Assembly (NCBI GenBank): GCA_017381395.1
Contig: JAFOCH010000049.1
Coordinates: 1-23,939, forward strand
Source: Clostridia bacterium
GTDB taxonomy: Bacteria > Bacillota > Clostridia > Oscillospirales > Acutalibacteraceae
Direction: 5' to 3'
DNA: 23,939 bases
Shown here: piece by piece, positions 6,845 to 16,243 of the stretch
How positions within the stretch are numbered: the stretch's first letter is position 1
Layout: each line of letters starts with the position of its first letter
Notes under the pieces: model-generated
Databases searched by the model: none
What the model was told of the DNA's origin: nothing
What the model saw: the letters and a program-made list of their open reading frames with translations, nothing else
Translations under genes and position numbers: made by a program

Positions 6845-8779
6845 ATGGGACTTACATTAGCAGAAAAAATTTTAAAAGCACACGTGGTTGACGGTGAATT
6901 TAAGAAGGGCGAAGAGATCTGTTTATGCATTGACCAAACTCTGACCCAGGACGCAACAGGAACCATGGCATACCTCGAATTCGAGGCAATGGGCATTCCT
7001 CGCGTAAAAACTGACAGATCGGTTGCATACATCGATCACAATACTCTCCAATCCGGATTCGAAAATGCTGACGACCACCGTTTCATCGGCTCGGTAGCAA
7101 AGAAGCACGGCGTATATTTCAGCCGTCCCGGTAACGGAATTTGTCACCAGGTTCATTTGGAACGTTTCGGCATTCCGGGAAAGACGCTCATCGGCTCGGA
7201 TAGTCATACTCCTACAGGTGGCGGACTTGGTATGATTGCTATTGGTGCAGGTGGACTTGACGTTGCAGTTGCAATGGGTGGCGGCGCATATTATATTACA
7301 TATCCTAAAATTGTTAACGTAAAGCTCAGCGGTAAATTACAGCCCTGGGTAGCGGCAAAGGACGTTATCCTTAAGGTTCTTCAAATCATGACCGTAAAGG
7401 GCGGCGTTGGAAAGATTATTGAATACACCGGTGACGGCGTTGCTACACTTTCCGTTCCCGAAAGAGCTACCATTACCAATATGGGTGCCGAGCTTGGCGC
7501 AACAACTTCAATCTTCCCCTCGGACGAAATTACACGTTCATTCCTCAAGGCGCAGGGACGCGAAGATGTATGGTCAGAACAAAAGGCCGACGCTGACGCT
7601 GAATATGACGAAATTATCGAAATCAATCTTTCCGAGCTTGAACCGATGATCGCTTGTCCTCATTCACCTGACAATGTTAAGGCAGTCAGCGAAATTGAAG
7701 GAATGAAGATTGACCAGGTATGTATCGGCTCATGCACAAACTCATCACTGCTCGACATGATGAAGGTCGCTCATATCTTAAAAGGCAACACAGTTCATCC
7801 CGACGTTTCACTTGCAATAGCCCCCGGCTCAAAGCAGGTACTCAACATGATCGCTGATAATGGCTGTCTATCCGACATAATTGATGCAGGTGCACGTATT
7901 CTCGAAAGTGCTTGTGGTCCCTGTATCGGTATGGGCCAGTCACCCAATTCAAAGGGTGTTTCGCTCCGTACCTTCAACCGTAACTTTGAAGGACGTTCGG
8001 GTACAAAGGACGGTCAAATTTATCTCGTATCTCCCGAAGTAGCCGCCATTTCGGCAATCAATGGCTACCTCACCGACCCGAGAAAGATTGGCGATATGCC
8101 CGAATTTACACTTCCCGAGCAGTTTGACATCAATGACAATATGGTTGCATTGCCCTCTGACGAGGCAAATATGAACGACGTCGATGTACTGAGAGGACCG
8201 AACATTAAACCCTTCCCTGTTACCACTCCTCTCGATAGCGTAATCGATTGCAAATGCTCACTCAAGGTTGGCGACAACATTACCACCGACCACATCATGC
8301 CCGCAGGAGCAAAGATTCTTCCTCTTCGTTCAAACATTCCCGCAATTTCAAAGTATTGCTTCACCGTTTGTGACGAAAACTTCCCTGAAAGAGCTGAATC
8401 ACTCGGAAAGAGCATTATTATCGGCGGTTCAAACTATGGTCAGGGTTCATCACGTGAACACGCAGCACTTGCTCCTTTACACCTCGGAGTAAAAGCCGTT
8501 GTTGTTAAATCATTTGCTCGTATTCACCGCTCAAACCTTATCAACGCAGGTATTTTGCCCCTCACATTTAAAAATGAAGCCGATTACAACCTCATTAACG
8601 AAGGCGACGATTTAATTATCGAAAATGTAATCGACTGTGTTAAGAATGATGCTCAAATGGTAATTAAGAATAAGACAAACGGAGCTAGCATCGAGGTTGA
8701 TTGCGAGCTCAGCGGTCGCGCTAAGGATATTATCCTTTCTGGAGGACTTCTCAATTACACAAAAGAGAAATTAAACTAA
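6845..8779 (+). CDS. Aconitate hydratase, short bacterial type
   Basis: This enzyme isomerises citrate to isocitrate through cis-aconitate using a [4Fe-4S] cluster. The 644-residue protein belongs to the short aconitase branch of the aconitase/isopropylmalate isomerase superfamily. It has the N-terminal catalytic part with GSDSHTPTGGG, the cluster ligands expected at Cys297 (in CIGSCTNSS) and Cys357 and Cys360 (in CGPCIGMG), and a C-terminal swivel domain containing TTDHIMPAG and NYGQGSSREHAA. AAAGGGTGA precedes the ATG. The gene for isocitrate dehydrogenase follows after 14 bases, which identifies the substrate as citrate rather than isopropylmalate or homocitrate. Expression may be controlled by the palindrome in its promoter and the hairpin in its leader. 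The symbol acn would fit by function, but the exact subfamily was not checked. Confidence 0.93.
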   Translation: MGLTLAEKILKAHVVDGEFKKGEEICLCIDQTLTQDATGTMAYLEFEAMGIPRVKTDRSVAYIDHNTLQSGFENADDHRFIGSVAKKHGVYFSRPGNGICHQVHLERFGIPGKTLIGSDSHTPTGGGLGMIAIGAGGLDVAVAMGGGAYYITYPKIVNVKLSGKLQPWVAAKDVILKVLQIMTVKGGVGKIIEYTGDGVATLSVPERATITNMGAELGATTSIFPSDEITRSFLKAQGREDVWSEQKADADAEYDEIIEINLSELEPMIACPHSPDNVKAVSEIEGMKIDQVCIGSCTNSSLLDMMKVAHILKGNTVHPDVSLAIAPGSKQVLNMIADNGCLSDIIDAGARILESACGPCIGMGQSPNSKGVSLRTFNRNFEGRSGTKDGQIYLVSPEVAAISAINGYLTDPRKIGDMPEFTLPEQFDINDNMVALPSDEANMNDVDVLRGPNIKPFPVTTPLDSVIDCKCSLKVGDNITTDHIMPAGAKILPLRSNIPAISKYCFTVCDENFPERAESLGKSIIIGGSNYGQGSSREHAALAPLHLGVKAVVVKSFARIHRSNLINAGILPLTFKNEADYNLINEGDDLIIENVIDCVKNDAQMVIKNKTNGASIEVDCELSGRAKDIILSGGLLNYTKEKLN

Positions 8780-8793
8780 GAAGGTGAATTAAA

Positions 8794-10008
8794 ATGGCAG
8801 ATAAAATTCAGATGAAAACACCGCTCGTCGAAATGGACGGCGACGAAATGACCAGAATTATCTGGCAATGGATAAAGGATATTCTTATTCTCCCCTACGT
8901 TGACCTCAAAACCGAATATTACGATCTCGGTCTCGTTCACAGAAACGAAACCGATGATAAGGTTACATTCGATTCAGCCGAGGCAACCAAAAAATACGGC
9001 GTTGCAGTAAAATGCGCAACAATCACTCCTAACGCCGCAAGAATGCCCGAATACAACTTAAAGGAAATGTGGAAATCGCCTAACGGTACCATCCGCGCAA
9101 TTCTCGACGGCACCGTTTTCAGAGCTCCCATTCTGGTTAAGGGCATTGTTCCCTACATCCCCACATGGACAAGCCCGATTACCATTGCTCGTCACGCATA
9201 CGGTGACGTTTATAAAAATTCTGAAATTCAGGTTTCTGACGGAACAAAATGTGAGCTCGTTTGCACCGACAAGGACGGCAACGAAACCAGACAGCTCATC
9301 CACGAATTCAAGGGTTCGGACGGTATAATTCAAGGACTTCATAATATTGACAAGTCTATTTCGAGCTTTGCAAGATGCTGTTTCAATTACGCACTTGATA
9401 CAAAGCAGGATCTCTGGTTTGCTACAAAGGACACCATTTCAAAGAAGTATGATCACAGATTCAAGGACATCTTTAACGAGATTTTTGAAGCTGAATATAA
9501 AGAAAAATTCGATGCCGCTAACATCGAATACTTCTACACCCTCATTGACGATGCCGTTGCTCGTGTAATTCGCTCAAACGGCGGTTACATCTGGGCGTGC
9601 AAGAACTATGACGGTGACGTTATGTCGGATATGGTAGCCACTGCTTACGGCTCACTCGCCATGATGACAAGCGTTCTCGTTTCGCCCGACGGCGTTTACG
9701 AATACGAAGCTGCTCACGGCACGGTTCAGCGTCATTACTACAAGCATCTCAAGGGCGAAGAAACATCAACCAACTCGGTTGCAACAATCTTTGCTTGGAC
9801 AGGTGCATTGAGAAAACGCGGCGAACTTGACGGCACACCCGAACTTTCACACTTTGCCGATATGCTCGAAAAGGCAACCATCGACACAATTGAAAGTGGT
9901 GTAATGACAGGCGACCTTTACTCAATGTCAACCCTCAAAGACAAGAAAAAGGTTAACACTAAGGAATTCTTAATTGAAATTAACGAAAACCTTAAAAAGC
10001 TCGTTTAA
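8794..10008 (+). CDS. icd: NADP-dependent isocitrate dehydrogenase, dimeric eukaryote-like type
   Basis: This enzyme oxidatively decarboxylates isocitrate to 2-oxoglutarate, making NADPH. The 404-residue protein belongs to the type found in eukaryotic cytosol and mitochondria and in some bacteria, not the E. coli Icd type. Family hallmarks include VEMDGDEMTRIIW at the start, TITPNAARMPEYNLKEMWKS with the isocitrate-binding arginines, GTIRAILDGTVFR, and AAHGTVQRHYYKH and TNSVATIFAWTGAL near the cofactor site. A good ribosome binding site (AGAAGGTGA) precedes the ATG. It is co-transcribed with aconitase, giving a two-step route from citrate to 2-oxoglutarate for glutamate synthesis. No citrate synthase gene is in the window. 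A hairpin follows the stop codon. Confidence 0.94.
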   Translation: MADKIQMKTPLVEMDGDEMTRIIWQWIKDILILPYVDLKTEYYDLGLVHRNETDDKVTFDSAEATKKYGVAVKCATITPNAARMPEYNLKEMWKSPNGTIRAILDGTVFRAPILVKGIVPYIPTWTSPITIARHAYGDVYKNSEIQVSDGTKCELVCTDKDGNETRQLIHEFKGSDGIIQGLHNIDKSISSFARCCFNYALDTKQDLWFATKDTISKKYDHRFKDIFNEIFEAEYKEKFDAANIEYFYTLIDDAVARVIRSNGGYIWACKNYDGDVMSDMVATAYGSLAMMTSVLVSPDGVYEYEAAHGTVQRHYYKHLKGEETSTNSVATIFAWTGALRKRGELDGTPELSHFADMLEKATIDTIESGVMTGDLYSMSTLKDKKKVNTKEFLIEINENLKKLV

Positions 10009-10023
10009 CAAAACACAATAATA

Positions 10024-10072
10024 AACCTCTCGACATATACTAAACTATAAAGTTATGTCGGGAGGTTATTTT
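10024..10072 (+). terminator. Hairpin between icd and asnB that also covers the asnB ribosome binding site
   Basis: Arms at 10024-10037 and 10054-10067 pair over 14 bp with one G-U pair, separated by a 16-base loop. The 3' arm contains the GGGAGG Shine-Dalgarno sequence of asnB, and five T's follow (10069-10073). It resembles an intrinsic terminator for icd and at the same time would hide the asnB ribosome binding site. Confidence 0.7.
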
Positions 10073-10073
10073 T

Positions 10074-11906
10074 ATGTGTTCAATATGTGGATTTGCTAAT
10101 TTTGAAAGAGAGACTGACATTGACAGCAATATCATAGATAAAATGGGACAAAAAATGAAGCACCGCGGCCCTGATTCAACTGAAAAATACGTTGATAGAT
10201 ACGTTTCACTTCATCACAATAGGTTATCGGTAATGGACATTGAAAACGGAAAACAACCCATGTCAGCTGAATACAAGGGCAAAAAATATGTAATCGTTTA
10301 TAATGGTGAAATTTACAATACCCCTGAATTAAAACAGCGAATTTATAATGATTTTAAGGTTGAAATGAAAACCAATTGCGACACCGAGGTTGTACTATGG
10401 TCATACATTCTCTATAAAGGAAATTGTCCCAAAATGCTAAACGGAATTTTCGCCTTTGCGGTGTACGATACTTATGAAAAAGAATTATTTATAGCACGCG
10501 ATCGATTCGGGATTAAGCCATTTTTCTACACAGTAAAAAATGGCACACTAATTTTCGCATCAGAAATCAAAGCAATACTCGAACACCCCGAAATAGAGCC
10601 CGAAATCGATATAAAAGGATTATGGCAGCTACTATATCTTTCACCTGTAAAAATTAACGGAAGCGGGATTTTTAAAGATATTAGCGAGATTAAACCCGGT
10701 TATTGCGGTAAATTTGATAAATCGGGACTGAAATTAAATAAATATTGGGAACTGAAATCGGACGTACTAAATGTAACCTCCGATGAAGCTGCCGAGCATA
10801 CGAGATATTTACTCACCGACGCAATAAAAAGACAACTCGTCAGCGACGTCCCTCTTTGCGTGTTCCTTTCGGGTGGACTTGATTCGTCGGTCATTTCAGC
10901 AGTAACCGCAGAGGAATATAAGAAAGAAAACAAAACATTGTCATCATACTCATTCGAATATGAGGGGAATAAAACGAGTTTCAAGTCAACACTTTTTCAA
11001 CCACAAGGCGATGACGAGTACGCAGTATATTTAGCCGATTATTTAGGTACTAATCATACCATATTGACCGCTCCGACTCAGTCTGTCGTAAACGCATTGT
11101 TTGATGCGACCGAACATCGAGATTTTCCAGGTCAAGCCGACATTGATTCGTCACTGCTTTACTTTTGCAATCAGGTAAAGAAAGATCATACTGTTGCGAT
11201 TTCGGGTGAATGCTCGGACGAAATTTTTGGTGGTTATCCGTGGTTTTATCGTCCCGAAATGCTTTACAAGGACTTTTTCCCCTGGATTCACGATCCCTAT
11301 ACTAGAATTCGACTGTTTGATGACTCGGTTGTCAACTCGAAGGATGGCTACGAATACATCTCGTCAATTTACAAGAATAGCATAAACGAATGTCCCGTTA
11401 TTGACGACGAGCCAGACGATATGCGATGCTCACGAATTGCCACGTATTTATCGGTAAATTACTTTATGACCTCCCTGCTCGAAAGAAAAGACAGAATGAG
11501 TATGGCAAGCGGCCTTGAAGTTCGAGTTCCATTTGGCGATCATAGGATACTTGAATATGTTTTTAACGTTCCGTGGCAAATTAAATTCGAAAACAATACC
11601 GAAAAGGCACTCCTTAGAAACGCAATGAAAGACTACTTGCCAGATAAAATTCTGTGGCGGAAAAAGAGCCCATATCCAAAAACACACAATCCAAAATACC
11701 ACGAATCAGTCTCAAATATTCTCCAAAATCGAATTAAATCAAATAAAGGCATCCTTAGCGAGATTATGAACAAAACTGCGTTAGAGTCACTATTAAGCGG
11801 TGAAAACATCACCTGGTTCGGTCAGTTGATGTCAACGCCTCAGCTTTTGGCCTGGCTAATTCAGTTTGATTATTGGTTTGAAAAATATAAGGTAAAAATA
11901 GTATAA
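10074..11906 (+). CDS. asnB: Glutamine-hydrolysing asparagine synthetase
   Basis: This enzyme makes asparagine from aspartate, ATP and glutamine in the cytoplasm. The 610-residue protein has the class II glutamine amidotransferase domain at the N-terminus, where Cys2 of MCSICGF is the nucleophile after Met removal; the RHRGPDS-like KHRGPDS and YNGEIYN motifs follow. The synthetase domain has the PP-loop ATP-binding motif SGGLDSS (residues 266-272) and a conserved SGECSDEIFGGYPWF stretch. Length is typical of AsnB. The ribosome binding site GGGAGG, 8 bases before the ATG, lies inside a hairpin, so translation may be controlled. No clear promoter was seen, so it may be expressed by read-through from acn-icd. 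A bidirectional terminator follows the stop codon. Confidence 0.95.
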   Translation: MCSICGFANFERETDIDSNIIDKMGQKMKHRGPDSTEKYVDRYVSLHHNRLSVMDIENGKQPMSAEYKGKKYVIVYNGEIYNTPELKQRIYNDFKVEMKTNCDTEVVLWSYILYKGNCPKMLNGIFAFAVYDTYEKELFIARDRFGIKPFFYTVKNGTLIFASEIKAILEHPEIEPEIDIKGLWQLLYLSPVKINGSGIFKDISEIKPGYCGKFDKSGLKLNKYWELKSDVLNVTSDEAAEHTRYLLTDAIKRQLVSDVPLCVFLSGGLDSSVISAVTAEEYKKENKTLSSYSFEYEGNKTSFKSTLFQPQGDDEYAVYLADYLGTNHTILTAPTQSVVNALFDATEHRDFPGQADIDSSLLYFCNQVKKDHTVAISGECSDEIFGGYPWFYRPEMLYKDFFPWIHDPYTRIRLFDDSVVNSKDGYEYISSIYKNSINECPVIDDEPDDMRCSRIATYLSVNYFMTSLLERKDRMSMASGLEVRVPFGDHRILEYVFNVPWQIKFENNTEKALLRNAMKDYLPDKILWRKKSPYPKTHNPKYHESVSNILQNRIKSNKGILSEIMNKTALESLLSGENITWFGQLMSTPQLLAWLIQFDYWFEKYKVKIV

Positions 11907-11935
11907 AAAAAACAGCCCATACGGGCTGTTTTTTT
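11905..11935. terminator. Bidirectional terminator between asnB and polC
   Basis: AACAGCCC (11911-11918) and GGGCTGTT (11923-11930) pair around a 4-base ATAC loop. The stem can be extended by an A-run on the left and a T-run on the right, giving U-tracts in both directions. It terminates both asnB and the convergent polC operon, starting directly after the asnB stop and ending one base before the polC stop. Confidence 0.93.
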
Positions 11936-11936
11936 A

Positions 11937-14900
11937 TTAGAATAATGACATTTGTAATGAATCGGGTAAAAAGTCGAGAACGTGAAGCTCGGTGAGAGTT
12001 TCTAAAATTCCCTTTGGTATTCCGCCGTCAATTTGCAAATCTTCTTTTGACAAATATCCGCCTCTTTTAGCCGCGTTTGCGATTAAAACAGCGGCGTTTT
12101 CGCCGATTCCGTCGATTGAAGCAAACGGCAAACGAATCTTTCCATCCTCGACGAGATATTTAGTAGCATCGGATTTATAGAAATCAATCGGTAAGAATTC
12201 TATTCCTCTCGCCATAAGCTCGTTTACAATCATCAAGGTCGAGAACTGGGCATTTTCTTTAGCCGAAGCTTCCTTACCCTTTGCCTTAATTGCAAGCATC
12301 GCGTCCTTTACCGTCTTTCGTGAAGTAAGCAATCTCGCATTCATTTCCTCTCCGCGAGCACTAAAGTACGCGGCATAGTATGCAACGGGCTGATGCACCT
12401 TATACCAGCCAAGTCGAAGAGTCGAAATCATATATGCTGCGGCGTGAGCCTTCGGGAACATATACTTTATCTTAAAGCAGGAATCAATATACCATTCCGG
12501 TACTCCATGCTCCCTCATTGCGGTAGTATGCTCGTCGGTAAGCAACTTTTTGGCCTTTCCCTTTCGTGTGATTTCCATTATCTTAAACGCCATTTTGGGC
12601 GGTAACCCTTTGTGCATTAGATAGGTCATAATGGAGTCACGAGTTCCAATAACCTCGGAAATTGTGCAGGTTCCATCCTTAATCAAATCCTGTGCATTGC
12701 CGAGCCAAACGTCGGTACCATGAGAAAGTCCCGATATTTGTAACAGATCAGAAAATGTCTTTGGCTGTGTTTCGAGTAGCATTCCGCGAACAAAGTTTGT
12801 TCCTACCTCGGGCAGTGACAATGAGCCGGTTTGTGCCTTTATTTCGTCCTCGTCATCAGTGAGCGCAAGATCAGCCTTTGTTATTCCGAGCGCTTCCGTA
12901 GAGGTAAACAAGCTCATAACCTCGGGGTCACTCATTGACACATCCATTACGGGTATTCCCGTATAATCCTCGAGATACTTATAAATTGTGGGTACATCGT
13001 GTCCGAGTATATCGAGTTTTAGGATTGTATCGTGGATTGAATGGAAGTCGAAGTGAGTCGTCTTTGTATCCGAGTTTGCGTCATCAGCTGGGTGCTGAAT
13101 AGGACAAAAATCATAAATATCAAATTCACGAGGAACGACAACCATTCCTCCCGGATGCTGACCGGTAGTTCGTTTGATACCGGTACAACCATTTTTAAGA
13201 TGCTCGATTTCCGCTTTGTTCTTCATTTGAGAACGTTCATCGCAGTATTTTCGTACATAACCATAGGCAGTTTTTTCGGCAACCGTGGCGATAGTACCCG
13301 CCTTAAACACGTTTTCACTACCGAAAAGAAATTCGGTAAATTTATGCGCATTCGATTGATATTCTCCCGAAAAGTTAAGGTCAATATCAGGCGTTTTATC
13401 TCCGTCAAAGCCAAGGAAGGTTTCGAACGGTATATCGTGACCATCGCGATTAAGGGGTGTGCCACACTCGGGGCAATTCTTTGGCGGCAAGTCAAATCCC
13501 GAGCCGTAGCTACCGTCAGTAATTGGATCAAAGTACTTACAATTCGGGCAAACGTAATGCGGTTCAAGCGGATTAACCTCCGAAATTCCTGCCATTGTAG
13601 CAACAAATGACGAGCCCACAGAACCACGCGAGCCTACCAAGTAGCCATGTTCTACCGAATCGGCAACAAGTTTCTGTGCGGTAACGTACATGATTGAAAA
13701 TCCGTTTTTAATAATCGAGCCAAGTTCTTTATCAAGGCGCTTTTGAATCAACGGAGGAAGCGGATCGCCGTATATTTCACGTGCTTTTTTATAGGTTACC
13801 TCTTGAATAATTTCATCTGAGCCGGGAATACTCGGCGGGAAGTTTCCTTCCGGAACGGGACGAATTTCCTCAACTAAGTCGGCTATCAAATTAGTGTTTT
13901 TTACAACGACCTCGTATGCCTTTTGCTTGCCTAAATAGGCAAAATCATTAAGCATCTCGTCGGTTGTTTTGAAATAAAGCGGTGCCTGATTGTCAACATC
14001 CTTGTATCCTGCACCGGTCTGCAAAATTGCGCGATAAGCCGCATCCGTCTTGTTCAAAAAATGAACGTCGCCTGTTGCAACAACAGGCTTCCCAAGGCGG
14101 TCGGCAATTTTAATAATCGTTTGGTTAATATCAATAAGTTTGTTTTCATTCTGAACAATTCGTTCACGAATCATAAACTCATTGTTTCCATTCGGCTGAA
14201 TTTCAAGATAGTCATAGAACGACGCTATATCAAGCAAATCGCCCCATTCTCTACCCTGCAAAATCGCCTGATAAAGCTCACCCTGTTCACAAGCGCTACC
14301 GATGATAAGTCCGTCGCGGTGCTTCATTAGTTCGCTTTTAGGTATTCTAGGACGTCTGCTAAAATATTCAAGATGCGCCTTTGACACAAGCTTATATAAA
14401 TTTTTGAGTCCAACGCTGTTTCGTGCCAAAATGATCATATGGTGATACTTGATTCTGCGAGGGTCACCACCAGCTAGCATTGAATTAAGCTCGCCAATAT
14501 TATGGCATCCGGTATTAGCGTGTACCATGTCAAGCAAACGCACAAAAATTTTTGCCAACACCTCGGCATCGTCAACTGCACGATGGTGATTAAATCCACC
14601 GAGCTTTAACGCGTCAGCAATTGAATCGAGCGTATGCTTTTTGAGCTCGCGCAAGGTAGATCTGGAAATAGGCACGGTGTCGCAGTAAGGATTACTAAAA
14701 GGCAGCCCATTTCTTTCGGCAACCGCGCGAATAAATGAAACGTCAAAGTTAGCATTGTGAGCAACAAGCATACGTCCATCGGCAAATTCAAGAAACTTCT
14801 TAACAACGTCAACGTCATCGGGCGCATCGGCAACCATTTCGTTAGTGATTCCAGTGAGCTTAATAATTTTTTCACTGATCTCCATATGCGGATTGACAAA

Positions 14901-16238
14901 GGAGCTGAATGTATCCTTTACCTCACCGCCGCTAATAAGTAATGCACCAATTTCGGTAATTCGGTCATTTGCGCTGCTGAGACCTGTCGTTTCAATATCG
15001 AAAACAATAAATTCGCCGTCAAACGGCTCACTGCTTTCACCATAAACAGCAGGAACAGTATCGTTAACAAAATACGCCTCGCAACCATAAATCGGCTTGA
15101 TATTTTTACCCGATTTTTTCAGTCCCTCGACCGTATTCATAACCTCGGGAAAGGCCTGAACAACGCCGTGGTCAGTAATTGCAATCGCCTTGTGTCCCCA
15201 TTCGGCAGCTCTCTTTATCAAATCAGATGCAGATGTAATTGCATCCATCTGCGACATATTGGTATGAAGATGAAGCTCAACGCGCTTTTCGTCAGCTGTG
15301 TCGGTGACTTTAATTCGTTTGACAATGTCGATGCCGTCGGGACGGATGATATTATCCTTTTCCCAATCGTCGTATTTAAGCTCACCTTTTACAAGTATTG
15401 ATACGCCATTTTTGAGCTTGGCAATTTTTTCTTCGTCCTCAAGCTTAATAGCCATTTTTATCTGGTGCGAATTTGTGCCATCGGTAAGAAAAATGCTGAC
15501 ACGATATTTATCGCCTTTTTTTGTAAGCGCTTTATCAATAAAAAATATTTCGCCCCATACAATATGTTTGCTTCCATCTGCTTCTAAATCAGACAGATTT
15601 ATCGGCAATCCATTTACTTTATATCCCCAAATATGCTCTGCAGAGGTCAATTTAATAGGAAACTTGTCCTCGTTAAGAGTAACAATTTCCTTCTTTTCAA
15701 CCGGCTCGTTTGTAATTTTCGGCTCATATACAAATACCGGCTCAGGTTTGGGAATGTCGACAAATTCGGTTTCTTTCATTCCCGAAAATGTGATATTAAC
15801 CTCTTTATCAAACGCATCCAAAATCGCATCGGCGAATTTGACATCATAATTCATATCGATCAAAAACTGATAACCGCCATGCTTTAACCCGATATCAATA
15901 TCGTGCTCCTTTGCCAAAATATCGGCATCATAAATAAAGCCACCGATATATGAATCAGCAGATTGATTGAATAAATATCCAACCGCCTTTGAATCGTAGC
16001 AGGACCCATCAAACTTATACTTAAAAACAAGCGAGGATAAATTGAACGATCGCTTAATAGCATTCTTTATGTACGAAATCTCGTCTAAAACCTGACTATC
16101 CTTGACAAACAAACCGATGGACATAACACGTTTGGCCTTATCAACATCGAGCGATGTTATATAAAGCTTATCATTTAATTTATCCGAATATCCGTTTAAC
16201 TGTCGAGCAAAGAGCTCATAAAACGGTACCATGTTCAC
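11937..16238 (-). CDS. polC: DNA polymerase III alpha subunit, PolC type
   Basis: This is the replicative DNA polymerase of low-GC Gram-positives, with built-in 3'-5' proofreading. The 1433-residue protein shows the PolC domain order: N-terminal region, OB fold (about 215-315), PHP domain beginning with HLHT (323-326), the DEDD exonuclease inserted in it (FDIETTGL, D414 and E416), the rest of PHP, a CxxC...CxxC zinc finger (about 895-930), the polymerase core with PDIDLNFSG (catalytic D951 and D953), and a C-terminal helix-hairpin-helix region. It ends with a clamp-binding-like QMSLF. I chose the GTG at 16238 because AAAGGA, within the end of ispG, lies 10 bases upstream; an ATG at 16232 is also possible but is only 3 bases from a weak AAGGTG. 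Five bases separate it from ispG. It is the last gene before the convergent terminator. Confidence 0.97.
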   Translation of the reverse strand: MNMVPFYELFARQLNGYSDKLNDKLYITSLDVDKAKRVMSIGLFVKDSQVLDEISYIKNAIKRSFNLSSLVFKYKFDGSCYDSKAVGYLFNQSADSYIGGFIYDADILAKEHDIDIGLKHGGYQFLIDMNYDVKFADAILDAFDKEVNITFSGMKETEFVDIPKPEPVFVYEPKITNEPVEKKEIVTLNEDKFPIKLTSAEHIWGYKVNGLPINLSDLEADGSKHIVWGEIFFIDKALTKKGDKYRVSIFLTDGTNSHQIKMAIKLEDEEKIAKLKNGVSILVKGELKYDDWEKDNIIRPDGIDIVKRIKVTDTADEKRVELHLHTNMSQMDAITSASDLIKRAAEWGHKAIAITDHGVVQAFPEVMNTVEGLKKSGKNIKPIYGCEAYFVNDTVPAVYGESSEPFDGEFIVFDIETTGLSSANDRITEIGALLISGGEVKDTFSSFVNPHMEISEKIIKLTGITNEMVADAPDDVDVVKKFLEFADGRMLVAHNANFDVSFIRAVAERNGLPFSNPYCDTVPISRSTLRELKKHTLDSIADALKLGGFNHHRAVDDAEVLAKIFVRLLDMVHANTGCHNIGELNSMLAGGDPRRIKYHHMIILARNSVGLKNLYKLVSKAHLEYFSRRPRIPKSELMKHRDGLIIGSACEQGELYQAILQGREWGDLLDIASFYDYLEIQPNGNNEFMIRERIVQNENKLIDINQTIIKIADRLGKPVVATGDVHFLNKTDAAYRAILQTGAGYKDVDNQAPLYFKTTDEMLNDFAYLGKQKAYEVVVKNTNLIADLVEEIRPVPEGNFPPSIPGSDEIIQEVTYKKAREIYGDPLPPLIQKRLDKELGSIIKNGFSIMYVTAQKLVADSVEHGYLVGSRGSVGSSFVATMAGISEVNPLEPHYVCPNCKYFDPITDGSYGSGFDLPPKNCPECGTPLNRDGHDIPFETFLGFDGDKTPDIDLNFSGEYQSNAHKFTEFLFGSENVFKAGTIATVAEKTAYGYVRKYCDERSQMKNKAEIEHLKNGCTGIKRTTGQHPGGMVVVPREFDIYDFCPIQHPADDANSDTKTTHFDFHSIHDTILKLDILGHDVPTIYKYLEDYTGIPVMDVSMSDPEVMSLFTSTEALGITKADLALTDDEDEIKAQTGSLSLPEVGTNFVRGMLLETQPKTFSDLLQISGLSHGTDVWLGNAQDLIKDGTCTISEVIGTRDSIMTYLMHKGLPPKMAFKIMEITRKGKAKKLLTDEHTTAMREHGVPEWYIDSCFKIKYMFPKAHAAAYMISTLRLGWYKVHQPVAYYAAYFSARGEEMNARLLTSRKTVKDAMLAIKAKGKEASAKENAQFSTLMIVNELMARGIEFLPIDFYKSDATKYLVEDGKIRLPFASIDGIGENAAVLIANAAKRGGYLSKEDLQIDGGIPKGILETLTELHVLDFLPDSLQMSLF

Positions 16239-16243
16239 CTTGT

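Noticed and set aside
6798..10067. Shared AACCTCT motif in the acn leader hairpin and the icd/asnB hairpin as a common regulatory element.
   Set aside because: It is only seven bases, and each copy is explained by pairing with a purine-rich (AGAGGTT or GGAGGTT) arm of its own hairpin.
10010..10073. A dedicated asnB promoter using TCGACA or TATACT in the icd-asnB gap.
   Set aside because: No pair of -35 and -10 boxes has acceptable spacing (TCGACA to TATAAA is about 10 bp).
13041..15849. Long open frames on the plus strand opposite polC (for example 13041-13610 and 15298-15849).
   Set aside because: They lie fully inside the polC coding sequence, have no promoter or ribosome binding site and no domain-like features.
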